A stretch of DNA of 49,435 bases from a virus: positions 1 through 49,435 of the IMG/VR virus record IMGVR_UViG_3300050137_000047; one strand, written 5' to 3'. The translations under genes and the position numbers were made by a program. The notes beneath the pieces are model-generated. The model saw nothing but the letters and a program-made list of their open reading frames with translations, was not told where the DNA came from and did no database searches. Positions 1-6,906 of this stretch are shown piece by piece. Position 1 is the first letter of the stretch; each line of letters opens with the position of its first letter.

Positions 1-190
1 TCGGGCTGATCAGCACCAGATGCGGTTTGCTTCTAACTGCCGCGCGCCAACCGACAATAAAAGCGTGACGCTTCGCGTTCGCCACCGCGTTAGTATCGAT
101 GGGCTTCCGCTTCGCCATCAATGTGCCAATTAGAAAGCCGAATGATGAGGCGATCGAGATCGAGCAGAACCAAAATATAAGCATCCACAT
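1..190 (-). CDS. small membrane protein, 3'-truncated by the window
   Basis: Begins at ATG 190-188, four bases after the stop of the M15-like peptidase gene. A GGGAG motif inside the end of that gene serves as ribosome site, so the two are probably translationally coupled. The 63 visible residues start with one hydrophobic segment (about residues 2-24, aromatic and Ser/Ile/Phe rich) followed by a basic, soluble part (MAKRKP, then NAKRHAF). This looks like an N-in or N-out single-pass protein. Lying under the CI-controlled leftward promoter, it would be switched on at induction or just after infection. A lysis or exclusion role is possible but unproven. The C terminus is outside the window. 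Confidence 0.55.
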   Translation of the reverse strand, partial: MWMLIFWFCSISIASSFGFLIGTLMAKRKPIDTNAVANAKRHAFIVGWRAAVRSKPHLVLISP

Positions 191-194
191 TTTA

Positions 195-908
195 CTATCT
201 CCCGATCATCGCCACGCGGTGGCGATGGTGCCGGCGCTCGGCTGAAGCCGTGAACGTAGGGCCGTGGTGCTTGACGCGGTTCCAATAGGCGATGCCGCCT
301 ACGTTTCTGGCGTTGTCGACGTGCTGGCAGTCGCGGAAGTCGAAGCCGCTCCGAAGGCCGTGGGCTCGCACAAGGTGGGCCGGAATTGAGGGGAGGCTGT
401 CGAAGGCATTCCCGGAGCGATGGTTTGAGTTGGCGACATGCGTTCGCGCTCGGCTGTAGCAAGTTATCCGGTGGAACTTGATGCCCTGCGCCACGGCGTC
501 GGCGATCAGCGCCGCCGCCTCGCTGGCGAAGCCGGACGAGCATGTGATGTTGATGCCGGCGGCGGTTGAGACGGTGATCAGCCCGGGCCGATTGCCGTTG
601 GCGTCGAGGAAAGGGGCGCGGTCCCTGCGGTGATGCCGTGCTGCGTGGTGAACGTGGTGCGCGCGGCGATGAACACGGCGCGCTCTATGTGATCGCGCTG
701 AAAATGAATTCTGCTCAAACGATGGATGGCGCGGATCGGAAACTTTCGCGTCGGCCGGCCCGATGAGAAGTGTAAGAGCGAAGATTGCGACGGCAATGCC
801 GGAAAGTAGCGTGGCAATTACCGAGACGATCCCGAGCTCGCGCGCGCTCCCGAGCAACCCCGCGGCACGCTCCTGGTCGAAAGTGAATCCGAATGGATGA
901 TGATGCAT
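195..908 (-). CDS. membrane-anchored M15-like (D-Ala-D-Ala/VanY-type) peptidase
   Basis: 237 residues with one membrane segment at about residues 22-48, then a low-complexity His/Arg-rich linker (about 70-95) and a C-terminal domain. That domain carries the M15 zinc signature: S-N-H-R-S-G-N-A-F-D gives the first His and Asp, and D-C-Q-H-V-D about 45 residues later gives the last His. Two Cys (CSSG and CYSRA) may form a disulfide outside the membrane. The family cleaves peptidoglycan peptide bonds, so the domain should act in the periplasm. The start at 908 has a strong ribosome site (GGGAGGGGG). It is the first gene of the leftward operon under two 17-bp operators. Role in the phage cycle is inferred: lysis aid, entry, or surface remodelling. 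Confidence 0.65.
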   Translation of the reverse strand: MHHHPFGFTFDQERAAGLLGSARELGIVSVIATLLSGIAVAIFALTLLIGPADAKVSDPRHPSFEQNSFSARSHRARRVHRRAHHVHHAARHHRRDRAPFLDANGNRPGLITVSTAAGINITCSSGFASEAAALIADAVAQGIKFHRITCYSRARTHVANSNHRSGNAFDSLPSIPAHLVRAHGLRSGFDFRDCQHVDNARNVGGIAYWNRVKHHGPTFTASAERRHHRHRVAMIGR

Positions 909-936
909 AGCCCCCTCCCTGAATCGGTAAGGGGCG

Positions 937-987
937 AATGTAGTGAAAAACGCTACGCTGTCAAGTAGACGTAGCGAATAAAGCTAC
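937..987 (-). promoter_or_regulatory. leftward early promoter PL with two operators
   Basis: On the minus strand a perfect TTGACA (964-959) is followed by a 16-base spacer and TACATT (942-937), predicting a start near 930. Two 17-bp operators of the form GTAGC-N7-GCTAC are present: 940-956 (GTAGTGAAAAACGCTAC, one half-site change) lies in the spacer and enters the -10, and 971-987 (GTAGCGAATAAAGCTAC, perfect halves) lies just upstream of the -35. Centres are 31 bp apart. The same motif occurs three times between the repressor and cro, so this promoter should be controlled by the same repressor. Confidence 0.8.
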
Positions 988-1032
988 GCGCCGAAACAAG
1001 GCTGAATTTCTGCCCATGCCCTATTGTTGGAA

Positions 1033-1299
1033 TCATTCTTTCGGCAATTCAGGCCGTTCAAAATTCATGCTGCCGGGGACGATCAAGGTTCCTAACCCAA
1101 ATAACACCATTCCTCCGATCCAAAACAAAATTGATGCTGACAGATATGCCGAGGTGCCGAGTCCGATGCTTCCGCTTAACCCCAAAAAGCTGAATCCGTT
1201 GATGAAAAGTCCCACAATGCCCCATGCCCAAAAGAAAACCGTGAATATCATCCTGCCAGGAGTGAAGATCCCGCGGATGGTTGCTGCTGGCTGTGACAT
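1033..1299 (-). CDS. two-pass membrane protein downstream of the repressor
   Basis: 88 residues with two clear hydrophobic segments (about 17-38 and 52-74) joined by a short Gly/Ser-rich loop, ending in a short charged tail. Begins 13 bases after the repressor stop, with AAAGGA as ribosome site, so it is probably co-transcribed with the repressor and expressed in the lysogen. In lambdoid phages this position (between cI and OL) often holds lysogen-expressed exclusion functions such as rexAB. A superinfection-exclusion role is therefore a reasonable guess from position, not from recognised homology. Confidence 0.65.
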   Translation of the reverse strand: MSQPAATIRGIFTPGRMIFTVFFWAWGIVGLFINGFSFLGLSGSIGLGTSAYLSASILFWIGGMVLFGLGTLIVPGSMNFERPELPKE

Positions 1300-1312
1300 C
1301 TTGCAATCCTTT

Positions 1313-1915
1313 TCAAAGATCCAACACGGTGCGCCGAACGCGACCGATGACTTCCAGATCTCGGCGGCGTTTAACGAAGGTCGGCTTGTGCATCGGCTCG
1401 GTTGAATCCGGCTCTAGGTAGGCCGGCGGCCCCGGGTTCCACCGCTTGAAAGTTGTCTCGCCTCGTACCGCGAACACGTAACATTTCCCTGAAATAAGCG
1501 TCTTGTCGCGCCGATCAACGACGATGACAGAGCCTTCCGGCGAAAGTCTGTCCATTGAGTTACCTTTAACGGTCAGAGCAAAAAAATCTCCAGGCCCAAG
1601 ATCGGCGAACGCGAGTAACGGAACGTCTTCCACAGGAATTTGCGAGCGAGGCTCGCGGAGCTTTCCTGCGCTTATCCAATCAAACATCGGCACCATGACC
1701 GGCGCATTTGGTGAAGGCACCACCAGGCCTGTAACGGCCTCGATTGCCAGCATCTCGTCGGCATGAAGGTTGCGGCTGCCTTTGACTATTTTGTTAACGG
1801 CGGCGCGGTCGATCTCGCGCCGAAGTTCCTTGGTGAGTAGCCGGGCCAGTTGGGCCTGACCGCCCGCTCTGGTGACCGCGGCTGCAACCCATTGGCTCAA
1901 AGGCTTTATTCCCAT
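1313..1915 (-). CDS. CI-type repressor, HTH plus S24 peptidase
   Basis: 200 residues. The N-terminal helix-turn-helix spans about residues 7-50 (AGGQAQLARLL, then AAVNKIVKGSRN). The C-terminal LexA/CI-like S24 domain has the nucleophile Ser120 in VKGNSMDRL and general base Lys157 in TTFKRW. A likely self-cleavage bond is Ala83-Gly84 in ISAGKL. It should dimerise, bind the 17-bp operators at 1925-1999 and 940-987, keep PR and PL silent, and cleave itself on RecA activation. Divergent from cro. A TACACT -10 at 1927-1922 puts the likely transcription start at or very near the A of the start codon, so the message may be leaderless. Confidence 0.93.
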   Translation of the reverse strand: MGIKPLSQWVAAAVTRAGGQAQLARLLTKELRREIDRAAVNKIVKGSRNLHADEMLAIEAVTGLVVPSPNAPVMVPMFDWISAGKLREPRSQIPVEDVPLLAFADLGPGDFFALTVKGNSMDRLSPEGSVIVVDRRDKTLISGKCYVFAVRGETTFKRWNPGPPAYLEPDSTEPMHKPTFVKRRRDLEVIGRVRRTVLDL

Positions 1916-1921
1916 TCTTTC

Positions 1922-2003
1922 AGTGTAGCGGGAGACGCTACACGGCGTCTGTGGTGGAAATCGCTACTCGATACTTGCATTAGTAGCGCGAATCGCTACA
2001 ACT
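1922..2003. promoter_or_regulatory. OR-like operator triad with divergent promoters PR and PRM
   Basis: Three 17-bp sites GTAGC-N7-GCTAC: 1925-1941 (GTAGCGGGAGACGCTAC, perfect halves), 1951-1967 (GTGGTGGAAATCGCTAC, imperfect) and 1983-1999 (GTAGCGCGAATCGCTAC, perfect). Centres are 26 and 32 bp apart. PR: TTGCAT at 1975-1980, 16-base spacer, TACAAC at 1997-2002, with the third site filling the spacer. PRM (minus strand): -10 TACACT at 1927-1922 with a poor -35 (GACGCC), as expected for a promoter needing activation. At PR and PL the operator begins two bases after the -35 and ends in the -10; PRM has the same operator-to-minus-10 geometry. Confidence 0.85.
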
Positions 2004-2011
2004 CCCCACCC

Positions 2012-2263
2012 ATGGAGCCGGCACAGACGATTATCCGAAAATTGGGGGGTCCGAACGCGGTCGCGAGGATCGTTTCGGTGCACCGCACGCGAGTTTCTAG
2101 TTGGCAGCGTTCCCGCGCGGCGGGTGGAACCGACGGTCGCATCCCGCAAAATCACATTTCGGCGCTTCTTACGTTCGCGCGCCAAAACGGGATCGATCTT
2201 ACGGCCGATGAGTTCCTGGGCCCATCTTCTGCCCAAGCTGCAGCCGCCGGGGTTCACCAATGA
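2012..2263 (+). CDS. Cro-like repressor
   Basis: 83 residues starting at ATG 2012 (METhionine-Glu-Pro-Ala). Helix-turn-helix at about residues 12-34 (GGPNAVARIVSVHRTRVSSW), the YdaS/Cro type that reads a palindromic operator. First gene of the rightward early operon and divergent from the repressor. No Shine-Dalgarno lies before the ATG (the preceding bases are CTCCCCACCC), and the PR -10 ends at 2002, so the transcript probably begins within a few bases of the start codon. A longer reading from upstream would cross the operators and promoter and is therefore unlikely. Confidence 0.85.
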   Translation: MEPAQTIIRKLGGPNAVARIVSVHRTRVSSWQRSRAAGGTDGRIPQNHISALLTFARQNGIDLTADEFLGPSSAQAAAAGVHQ

Positions 2264-2318
2264 CCGCGCGCGGCGCCATACGAAGTCGTGTTTGTAATGC
2301 GTTCCATGGGAGCTTGTC

Positions 2319-2576
2319 ATGCGTTCACTATCGGAAGCGCCGTCGATTGTTTCCACAGAAAACCGGGGCATTCGATTGCCCCACAGGGAAACGGATTGCC
2401 CTAGACCTTTCGCTCGCGCTGCACGCGGGCTTTGGCCGAATAAGACAGCCTTCATTCTCGCCAGCTTCGCGAACGCGACTGAGCGCGCGGCGAAGAATTG
2501 GCTGTCCGGCGAGCAAAACCCGCCCGCAATCGTCATCGCCAAAGTCATGGCTGAGATCACCAGCGATTTTAAATAG
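2319..2576 (+). CDS. small HTH-like early protein
   Basis: 85 residues. The C-terminal half (KTAFILASFANATERAAKNW, then LSGEQNPPA and a final amphipathic helix) has the pattern of a small phage DNA-binding domain in which an Arg-Ala-Ala-Lys-Asn-Trp helix is followed by a turn. The first 40 residues are basic and Pro/Arg rich, without a recognised fold. GGGAG stands 8 bases before the ATG. Another frame is open over the same bases, but its composition (Arg/Ser/Pro runs) is that of a shadow. Probably an early regulator of the CII/Cro-accessory type. Confidence 0.6.
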   Translation: MRSLSEAPSIVSTENRGIRLPHRETDCPRPFARAARGLWPNKTAFILASFANATERAAKNWLSGEQNPPAIVIAKVMAEITSDFK

Positions 2577-2585
2577 GAGAACGGC

Positions 2586-2780
2586 GTGACCGATGGTCCG
2601 AGGGTTGTTGACCTTCCCGTCAAGAACGAGATCGCCGCTGCTGGCGATACCATTCGTCGCAACATCGATATGCTGATCGAAAATCAAAAGATGATCGCCA
2701 GGTTTAGACGTGCGGCATATCTCAACTATGTCGAAGAGGGATTTACTGAAGTGCAGGCCCTTGAGCTTTGCCTGAAATAG
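2586..2780 (+). CDS. conserved small early protein
   Basis: 64 residues from a GTG start at 2586, with AGGAG five bases upstream. Helical throughout: an N-terminal Asp/Val-rich part, a central amphipathic helix (about 20-45, DTIRRNIDMLIENQKMIARF), and a C-terminal motif YLNYVEEGFTEVQALELC. The EGFTExQALEL ending occurs in small proteins of phage early regions. No enzymatic motif. Function unknown; the size and helical character suggest an accessory or inhibitor protein. Confidence 0.65.
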   Translation: MTDGPRVVDLPVKNEIAAAGDTIRRNIDMLIENQKMIARFRRAAYLNYVEEGFTEVQALELCLK

Positions 2781-2868
2781 TTACGCCCGCGCCGCTTGTT
2801 GTGTCGGTTTTTGTAGCGTCTCGCGTTCACCATCACTTGTTGAATCTCTCCAGACGGCAGCGGAGTGG

Positions 2869-3153
2869 ATGCCCCACTTCGCTGCCGCCGAAGGTGAAAG
2901 CGCAAACGCTATGAACAACGCCCAGAATATCGCCAACGGGAAGCTCCCACGCTGGACGCAGGCCGAGGACGCGTTCTTGCGCGCACAGTGGTCAGCTGGA
3001 ATTTCCATGTTGACGATCGCCGGAATGATGCACGGAAAAACCCGTTGCGCAGTTGCCTGCCGGATCTCTCGGCTTGGTCTCAAGCTTTCGCCGCGCGAGC
3101 GCCATCGGCGCATTTCGACGGGATCCGCGATCGGTGGGGGAAAAGCCACATGA
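2869..3153 (+). CDS. GcrA-like DNA-binding protein
   Basis: 94 residues. Residues 27-75 (WTQAEDAFLRAQWSAG, then MMHGKTRCAVACRISRLGL) match the N-terminal helical DNA-binding part of the alphaproteobacterial cell-cycle regulator GcrA and related phage proteins (W-T-x-E-x-x-x-L-x-x-x-W ... S-R-x-A-V-x-x-x-I-x-R-L-G-L). GcrA tunes sigma70 promoters, often in a methylation-sensitive way, which is notable with a phage DNA methyltransferase two genes downstream. The start is uncertain: ATG 2869 has GGAG only three bases upstream, ATG 2911 would remove 14 poorly conserved residues. It overlaps the next gene by ATGA. Confidence 0.7.
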   Translation: MPHFAAAEGESANAMNNAQNIANGKLPRWTQAEDAFLRAQWSAGISMLTIAGMMHGKTRCAVACRISRLGLKLSPRERHRRISTGSAIGGGKAT

Positions 3154-3515
3154 GCCACGCCCAGCACATCGTCGACGTTCTCTCCGCGCTGATCGGAGTC
3201 ACAGAGACCATCATCGATGACCATGCCGTAGTTCTCACCCCGGATCAGCTTGTCGATCTCGATACCGAAGTCGACAACGCGCGCGCCCTCATGATCGAAG
3301 GCGGCAACCCGATCGGGGCGGAAGCCTCGATGCTGATCGAATGTCTTGCGCATGTAAGCCGCTGCCGGTGCACGCTCGATCGCAGTCTCGAAGCATGTTG
3401 GCTAGTGGTCACGGTGCCATTATTGCCGATGGTGCAAGAAAATCTAGCCGAAGCGTTCGAGCGCTTGCGGCCAATCCCCGCTGATCGTGTCGCCCGGGGG
3501 GGGCAGTATAGGTGA
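3150..3515 (+). CDS. hypothetical early protein
   Basis: 121 residues starting at the ATGA overlap with the GcrA-like gene. Acidic, mainly helical N-terminal half (repeated Asp/Val/Leu, residues 1-75), then a Cys-containing stretch (LIECLAHVSRCRC) and a helix near the C terminus. No known motif recognised. An eight-G run (3496-3503) lies eight codons before the stop. Slippage there would alter only the C-terminal tail and could read into the following gene region. Confidence 0.55.
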   Translation: MSHAQHIVDVLSALIGVTETIIDDHAVVLTPDQLVDLDTEVDNARALMIEGGNPIGAEASMLIECLAHVSRCRCTLDRSLEACWLVVTVPLLPMVQENLAEAFERLRPIPADRVARGGQYR

Positions 3516-3520
3516 GGAAA

Positions 3521-5230
3521 ATGAGCAAACGAGTAAAATCATCGGCCAAGAAAAAGCCCGCGAAACACACCTTCAAAACATTGAAGGCGGCAGGCTTTGC
3601 GCTCAAGGCAAAACCGCGCAGACACCCTTCGCTTGCCATACGGCCGATCCATACCCGCTGGCCGGCCGAGATCACGATCGGCAAGAGGCATCGCAAGGAA
3701 TTCGGCGACATCGAGGCGCTGGCGCTTTCCTATAACGAGCGCGGCGCCATCATCCAGCCGATCGCGATCACCACCGACGACAAGCTGATCGCCGGCGAAC
3801 GCCGCCTCAAGGCCTGGCTGCATCCGAGATCCAACTTCCGCGATCAGCCCATTCCGGTGCACGTCATCACCGTCGATTCCATCGTCGCTGGTGAGTGGGA
3901 CGAGAACGCACACCGCAAGGACTTCACACCATCGGAAGCCGTTGCGATCAAGCGCGAGATCGAAGTTCTGCTGAAAAAGCACGCCAAGGATCGCCAGCGC
4001 GCACACGGAGGCACAACGCACGGCAAGAAATCGAACGCAACCGACAAACTCAATGTTCGCGAACGCGCCGCCGCGATGACCGGCAAGAAACGCAGCTCGC
4101 TCGACAAGGCAGAAAAGATCGAGGCCGCCGCCGAGCAGGATCCCAAGAGATTTGGCAAGCTACGCGACGACATGAACCGCACGGGCCGCGTCGATGGCCC
4201 TTTCAAACGCCTGCAAAATATGCAGCAGGGCGATGCGATCAAGAAATCTCCGGCGCCGCTTCCCGGCAAAGGGCCCTATCAGGCGATCGTAATCGATCCG
4301 CCCTGGCCGCAGGAAACGGAGGCTGACCAGGAAACGATCGACGCGAATGGTCGCAGCCTGCGGCCTTATCCGGCGATGTCGATCCAGGCGCTGTGCGCGT
4401 TTATGACCGAAGAGGTCAAGCCTATCCTCGCCGAAAACTGCGCGGTCGGCCTGTGGGTCACCAATCATCACATGCGGCACGCCTTCGCGCTCTTGCATGC
4501 GCTCGGCATCGACCAGCATTCGACGATCGTCACATGGTGCAAGGATAAATTCGGCCGCGGTCAGGTCCGCCGCGACAAAACCGAGCATTGCATCATTGGG
4601 CTCTTGGGCAAGCCGGTGCTCACGTTGACTAATCAGACAACCGTTCTGCAGGCTCCGCGCCGCGAGAATTCGCAAAAGCCCGACGAATTCTATGCCGAAT
4701 TCGAGGCAGTACACCCGGCGCCACGTTATGCCGAGATCTTCTCGCGCGGCGGCCGCAATGAAAAGTGGGATTGCCACGGCGACCAGGCGGAAAAATTCGA
4801 CGCGCCAGCAAAGGCTGAGTCCGCTAAATCCGCCAAGGCTGCGAGCCCCAAGCGCAAAGCGAAATATCCCTGGCCGCTCGACGAGCTTGGCTGGCCATCG
4901 GAAAACGGTCACACTGTCTCGATGACGCGCAGCCAGGACAGCGGCGCGCATATTGGCAACTGCGAATGCGGTGCAACCTGGAAATTCCCGCTCGGGAAAT
5001 ACGACGCGCTCGACAAGGCGATCGACAAACACTGGATTGCAGAATTCGAGCACGCGACGGCGCAGCTCGGAGCTCGGCCGCCGGACAATGTGCCGGATCC
5101 CACCGAGCCGCCGGCGGATAATGGTGAAAAGTCTGCCAAGTCTGCCGCCGTTCCCGCCGGCGATTCCGATCAGCTCAAAATCCCTTTCTTCCTGGATCGC
5201 AACGCGCCCGCAGCGGAGGCCGCAGAATGA
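3521..5230 (+). CDS. ParB-like domain fused to MT-A70 adenine methyltransferase
   Basis: 569 residues. The N-terminal ParB/sulfiredoxin-like domain spans about residues 45-130, with the box GERRLKA at about 92-98. A helical linker follows (to about 230), then an MT-A70 domain with the catalytic DPPW at about 258-261 (VIDPPWPQE). Downstream are the expected WVTNHH and RNENS-like/HPAPRYAEIFSR blocks. The extra C-terminal part (about 440-569) has a C-x-C zinc-like pair and a low-complexity tail. The family methylates N6 of adenine; the ParB part may position it on DNA. ATG 3521 is preferred over GTG 3512 because GGTGAGG then sits at proper spacing. A likely role is self-protection from host restriction, or regulation together with the GcrA-like protein. 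Confidence 0.88.
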   Translation: MSKRVKSSAKKKPAKHTFKTLKAAGFALKAKPRRHPSLAIRPIHTRWPAEITIGKRHRKEFGDIEALALSYNERGAIIQPIAITTDDKLIAGERRLKAWLHPRSNFRDQPIPVHVITVDSIVAGEWDENAHRKDFTPSEAVAIKREIEVLLKKHAKDRQRAHGGTTHGKKSNATDKLNVRERAAAMTGKKRSSLDKAEKIEAAAEQDPKRFGKLRDDMNRTGRVDGPFKRLQNMQQGDAIKKSPAPLPGKGPYQAIVIDPPWPQETEADQETIDANGRSLRPYPAMSIQALCAFMTEEVKPILAENCAVGLWVTNHHMRHAFALLHALGIDQHSTIVTWCKDKFGRGQVRRDKTEHCIIGLLGKPVLTLTNQTTVLQAPRRENSQKPDEFYAEFEAVHPAPRYAEIFSRGGRNEKWDCHGDQAEKFDAPAKAESAKSAKAASPKRKAKYPWPLDELGWPSENGHTVSMTRSQDSGAHIGNCECGATWKFPLGKYDALDKAIDKHWIAEFEHATAQLGARPPDNVPDPTEPPADNGEKSAKSAAVPAGDSDQLKIPFFLDRNAPAAEAAE

Positions 5231-5418
5231 TGACGGCTTTTTGGCACGATCGGCGTGTCGGCGACAACGTGGTGCGCGTGCGCCGCTTTCATAACGCGCC
5301 GCAGCGCGTGCAGGCGCGGCCGACTGAACCAGCGCAGATTTTCATCCTACCTGTGATCCGCAACGAACTGCCGTGTGATTGCGGCGAGCCTGACAAGCGT
5401 GAACGGCCGCCGCCTTAA
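5227..5418 (+). CDS. hypothetical small protein
   Basis: 63 residues starting inside an ATGATGA overlap with the methyltransferase stop. Basic N-terminal half (HDRRVGDNVVRVRRFHNAP), then Pro-rich, with a CDCG near the C terminus that could bind metal only as part of a multimer. Nothing recognised. Supported by the overlap start and the unbroken run of genes on this strand. Confidence 0.5.
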   Translation: MMTAFWHDRRVGDNVVRVRRFHNAPQRVQARPTEPAQIFILPVIRNELPCDCGEPDKRERPPP

Positions 5419-5502
5419 CCGGCGCAGCTGACGGTTTCAACGACGAGTGTAATTGCGTCGCCGCGGGACGTTTTCCCGCCACGGGAGAGCTTTGCGCTTC
5501 AC

Positions 5503-5802
5503 ATGACCATCTTCGGCCGCCACATCATCCTCACCACGCTCGATCCGATCCCGCGCTTGTTCCGCGCGGCGCCCGGCGTGCTGGCGATGAACCAGTGCGA
5601 GATCGCGGCATTCAAGCGTGGCGAGGCCACCACCTTCAAGCTCATCGTCGATATCTGCCAGGCCGAGGATGCCGCCGACGCGCGTCTCGCCATGCAGACG
5701 CACCGGCCGCGCCGGAAGAGGCTGGGCCCCTCGACGCGGCTGTTCATGCTCGGCGCGGTGTCTCCCGGACGCAGCGAGACAATCAGAAAGCAACGGGCAT
5801 GA
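5503..5802 (+). CDS. hypothetical early protein
   Basis: 99 residues. The middle (QCEIAAFKRGEATTFKLIVD) reads like a compact alpha/beta fold; the C-terminal 35 residues are Arg-rich. Its stop overlaps the next start by ATGA, which supports the frame, but no good ribosome site precedes ATG 5503 (GGGAG lies about 15 bases away). Opposite-strand frames over the same bases are Arg/Pro-rich and look like shadows. Confidence 0.5.
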   Translation: MTIFGRHIILTTLDPIPRLFRAAPGVLAMNQCEIAAFKRGEATTFKLIVDICQAEDAADARLAMQTHRPRRKRLGPSTRLFMLGAVSPGRSETIRKQRA

Positions 5803-5996
5803 GCGCTTCAACCATTCTCACTCTGATTATTTTTGCTTTGGCACTTGGCGGTTGTTCACAAGATGCAGCCTTCGATAATGGCGCGGATATCGTCGCTTAC
5901 GTCCAGCGGGTTCAATCCGACAAATGTCTTGTCAGCATCAAGCCTCGATTTGGAGGCGTGGGCCATCTCGCGCGCCTCGAAGGATGCAATCCATGA
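5799..5996 (+). CDS. small putative lipoprotein
   Basis: 65 residues, shorter than usual gene-calling limits when read from its proper start at the ATGA overlap (5799). A hydrophobic N terminus ends in a lipobox (LALGGC), with Cys19 as predicted lipidation site, followed by a 45-residue mature part with two more Cys. Expected to be anchored to the periplasmic face of a membrane. Sandwiched in ATGA overlaps on both sides within the early operon. A lipoprotein made early could act in superinfection exclusion; this is a suggestion only. Confidence 0.6.
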   Translation: MSASTILTLIIFALALGGCSQDAAFDNGADIVAYVQRVQSDKCLVSIKPRFGGVGHLARLEGCNP

Positions 5997-6622
5997 CCGC
6001 CGCAACCATCCTCACCCTCTCCAACGGAAAGGGCATCGATCTCACCGCACCGCGTGCGGAGGATATCGACTTCGACGTTGTGGCCGAGCATCTGGCGAAA
6101 GAGAATCGATACAACGGGGCCACGCGTGGCTTCGTCTATTCGGTCGCGCAACATTCCATCATCGGTGCAGATGCGGCCTTCACCGACACCGGAAGCCGTG
6201 AGCTAGCTGGTTATTTCCTCATTCATGATGGCCCTGAATTTGCATTGAAGGATGACACCACCCCGAAAAAGAAGGCCATCGCGGAAATTGCGGCGGCTGA
6301 ATTCGGAATATTGTCCGCTGAAATTCTCGGCACGTTCGCACTACTGACCTATCGAATGGACGCCGCAATTCATGAATCTGCTGGGCTCATCTGGCCGCCT
6401 TCATCAGCGATTCAATCCACAATCAAGGCCTACGACGAAATCATGTTCGTTACCGAATGGCGCGATTTGATGCGCGGCACGCCTCACCCCAATTGGGATA
6501 AGTATCGCGACATCTGCCCGCTGCCCGACATCATCGTTCCACAACATTGGACACAGGCGAAGGCGATGTTTCTGGATCGCTGTCGGCAATACCTTCCGCG
6601 CTTTGCCAAGGTGAAAGCATGA
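5993..6622 (+). CDS. HD-domain phosphohydrolase (YfbR/5'-deoxynucleotidase-like)
   Basis: 209 residues starting at the ATGA overlap. HD-superfamily metal ligands are visible: His54 in YSVAQHS, His78-Asp79 in FLIHDGPEF, and a later Asp in the helix with MDAAIHE. The pattern of an HD followed by a charged segment and TTPKKKAI is typical of phage nucleotide phosphohydrolases of the YfbR type, which remove phosphate from deoxynucleoside monophosphates. It probably helps shape nucleotide pools for phage DNA synthesis. An upstream in-frame ATG (5924) would overlap the lipoprotein gene and add an Arg-rich stretch; it is rejected. Confidence 0.8.
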   Translation: MTAATILTLSNGKGIDLTAPRAEDIDFDVVAEHLAKENRYNGATRGFVYSVAQHSIIGADAAFTDTGSRELAGYFLIHDGPEFALKDDTTPKKKAIAEIAAAEFGILSAEILGTFALLTYRMDAAIHESAGLIWPPSSAIQSTIKAYDEIMFVTEWRDLMRGTPHPNWDKYRDICPLPDIIVPQHWTQAKAMFLDRCRQYLPRFAKVKA

Positions 6623-6906
6623 CCAGCGCGGCGCGCCTGAATAATAAACACATCGTGGTGCTCCGGACGTTGGCCAAGTGCGACACGACCGCGCGCGGCA
6701 TCACACTCCAGAAGTGGATGCGGCGACCGTCGATCCACCTGTGGCGTCGAAGTCTGGTCGAGATTTGGTATCGGCAATCGCCGAGCGGAGCGTTTGAGGG
6801 GCCGTTCTTCCGGCTCACCGAGATCGGCGCGTTTCTCGCGCTGAAGTTTTTCCCGGCACCTCGCGGGTTTTCAGGGGTGGAGAACGGAAATGGGAAAGCA
6901 GGCTAA
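6619..6906 (+). CDS. winged-helix-like small protein
   Basis: 95 residues from the ATGA overlap at 6619. The pattern (helix, LRTLAKC; helix, ITLQKWM; helix with RRSLVEIWY; a turn; then PFFRLTEIGAFLAL) resembles a minimal winged-helix DNA-binding fold of the kind ending in L-T-x-x-G. Many phage early regions hold such proteins. The last 20 residues overlap the next gene by 17 bases. Target unknown. Confidence 0.55.
   Translation: MTSAARLNNKHIVVLRTLAKCDTTARGITLQKWMRRPSIHLWRRSLVEIWYRQSPSGAFEGPFFRLTEIGAFLALKFFPAPRGFSGVENGNGKAG

Noticed and set aside
1016-1405. Plus-strand frame opposite the two-pass membrane protein
   Set aside because: Covers two minus-strand genes with clear membrane and S24 features; Pro/Asn/Lys-rich shadow.
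4160-5053. Long minus-strand frame opposite the methyltransferase
   Set aside because: Arg/Leu-rich shadow; the plus strand has DPPW and ParB motifs.
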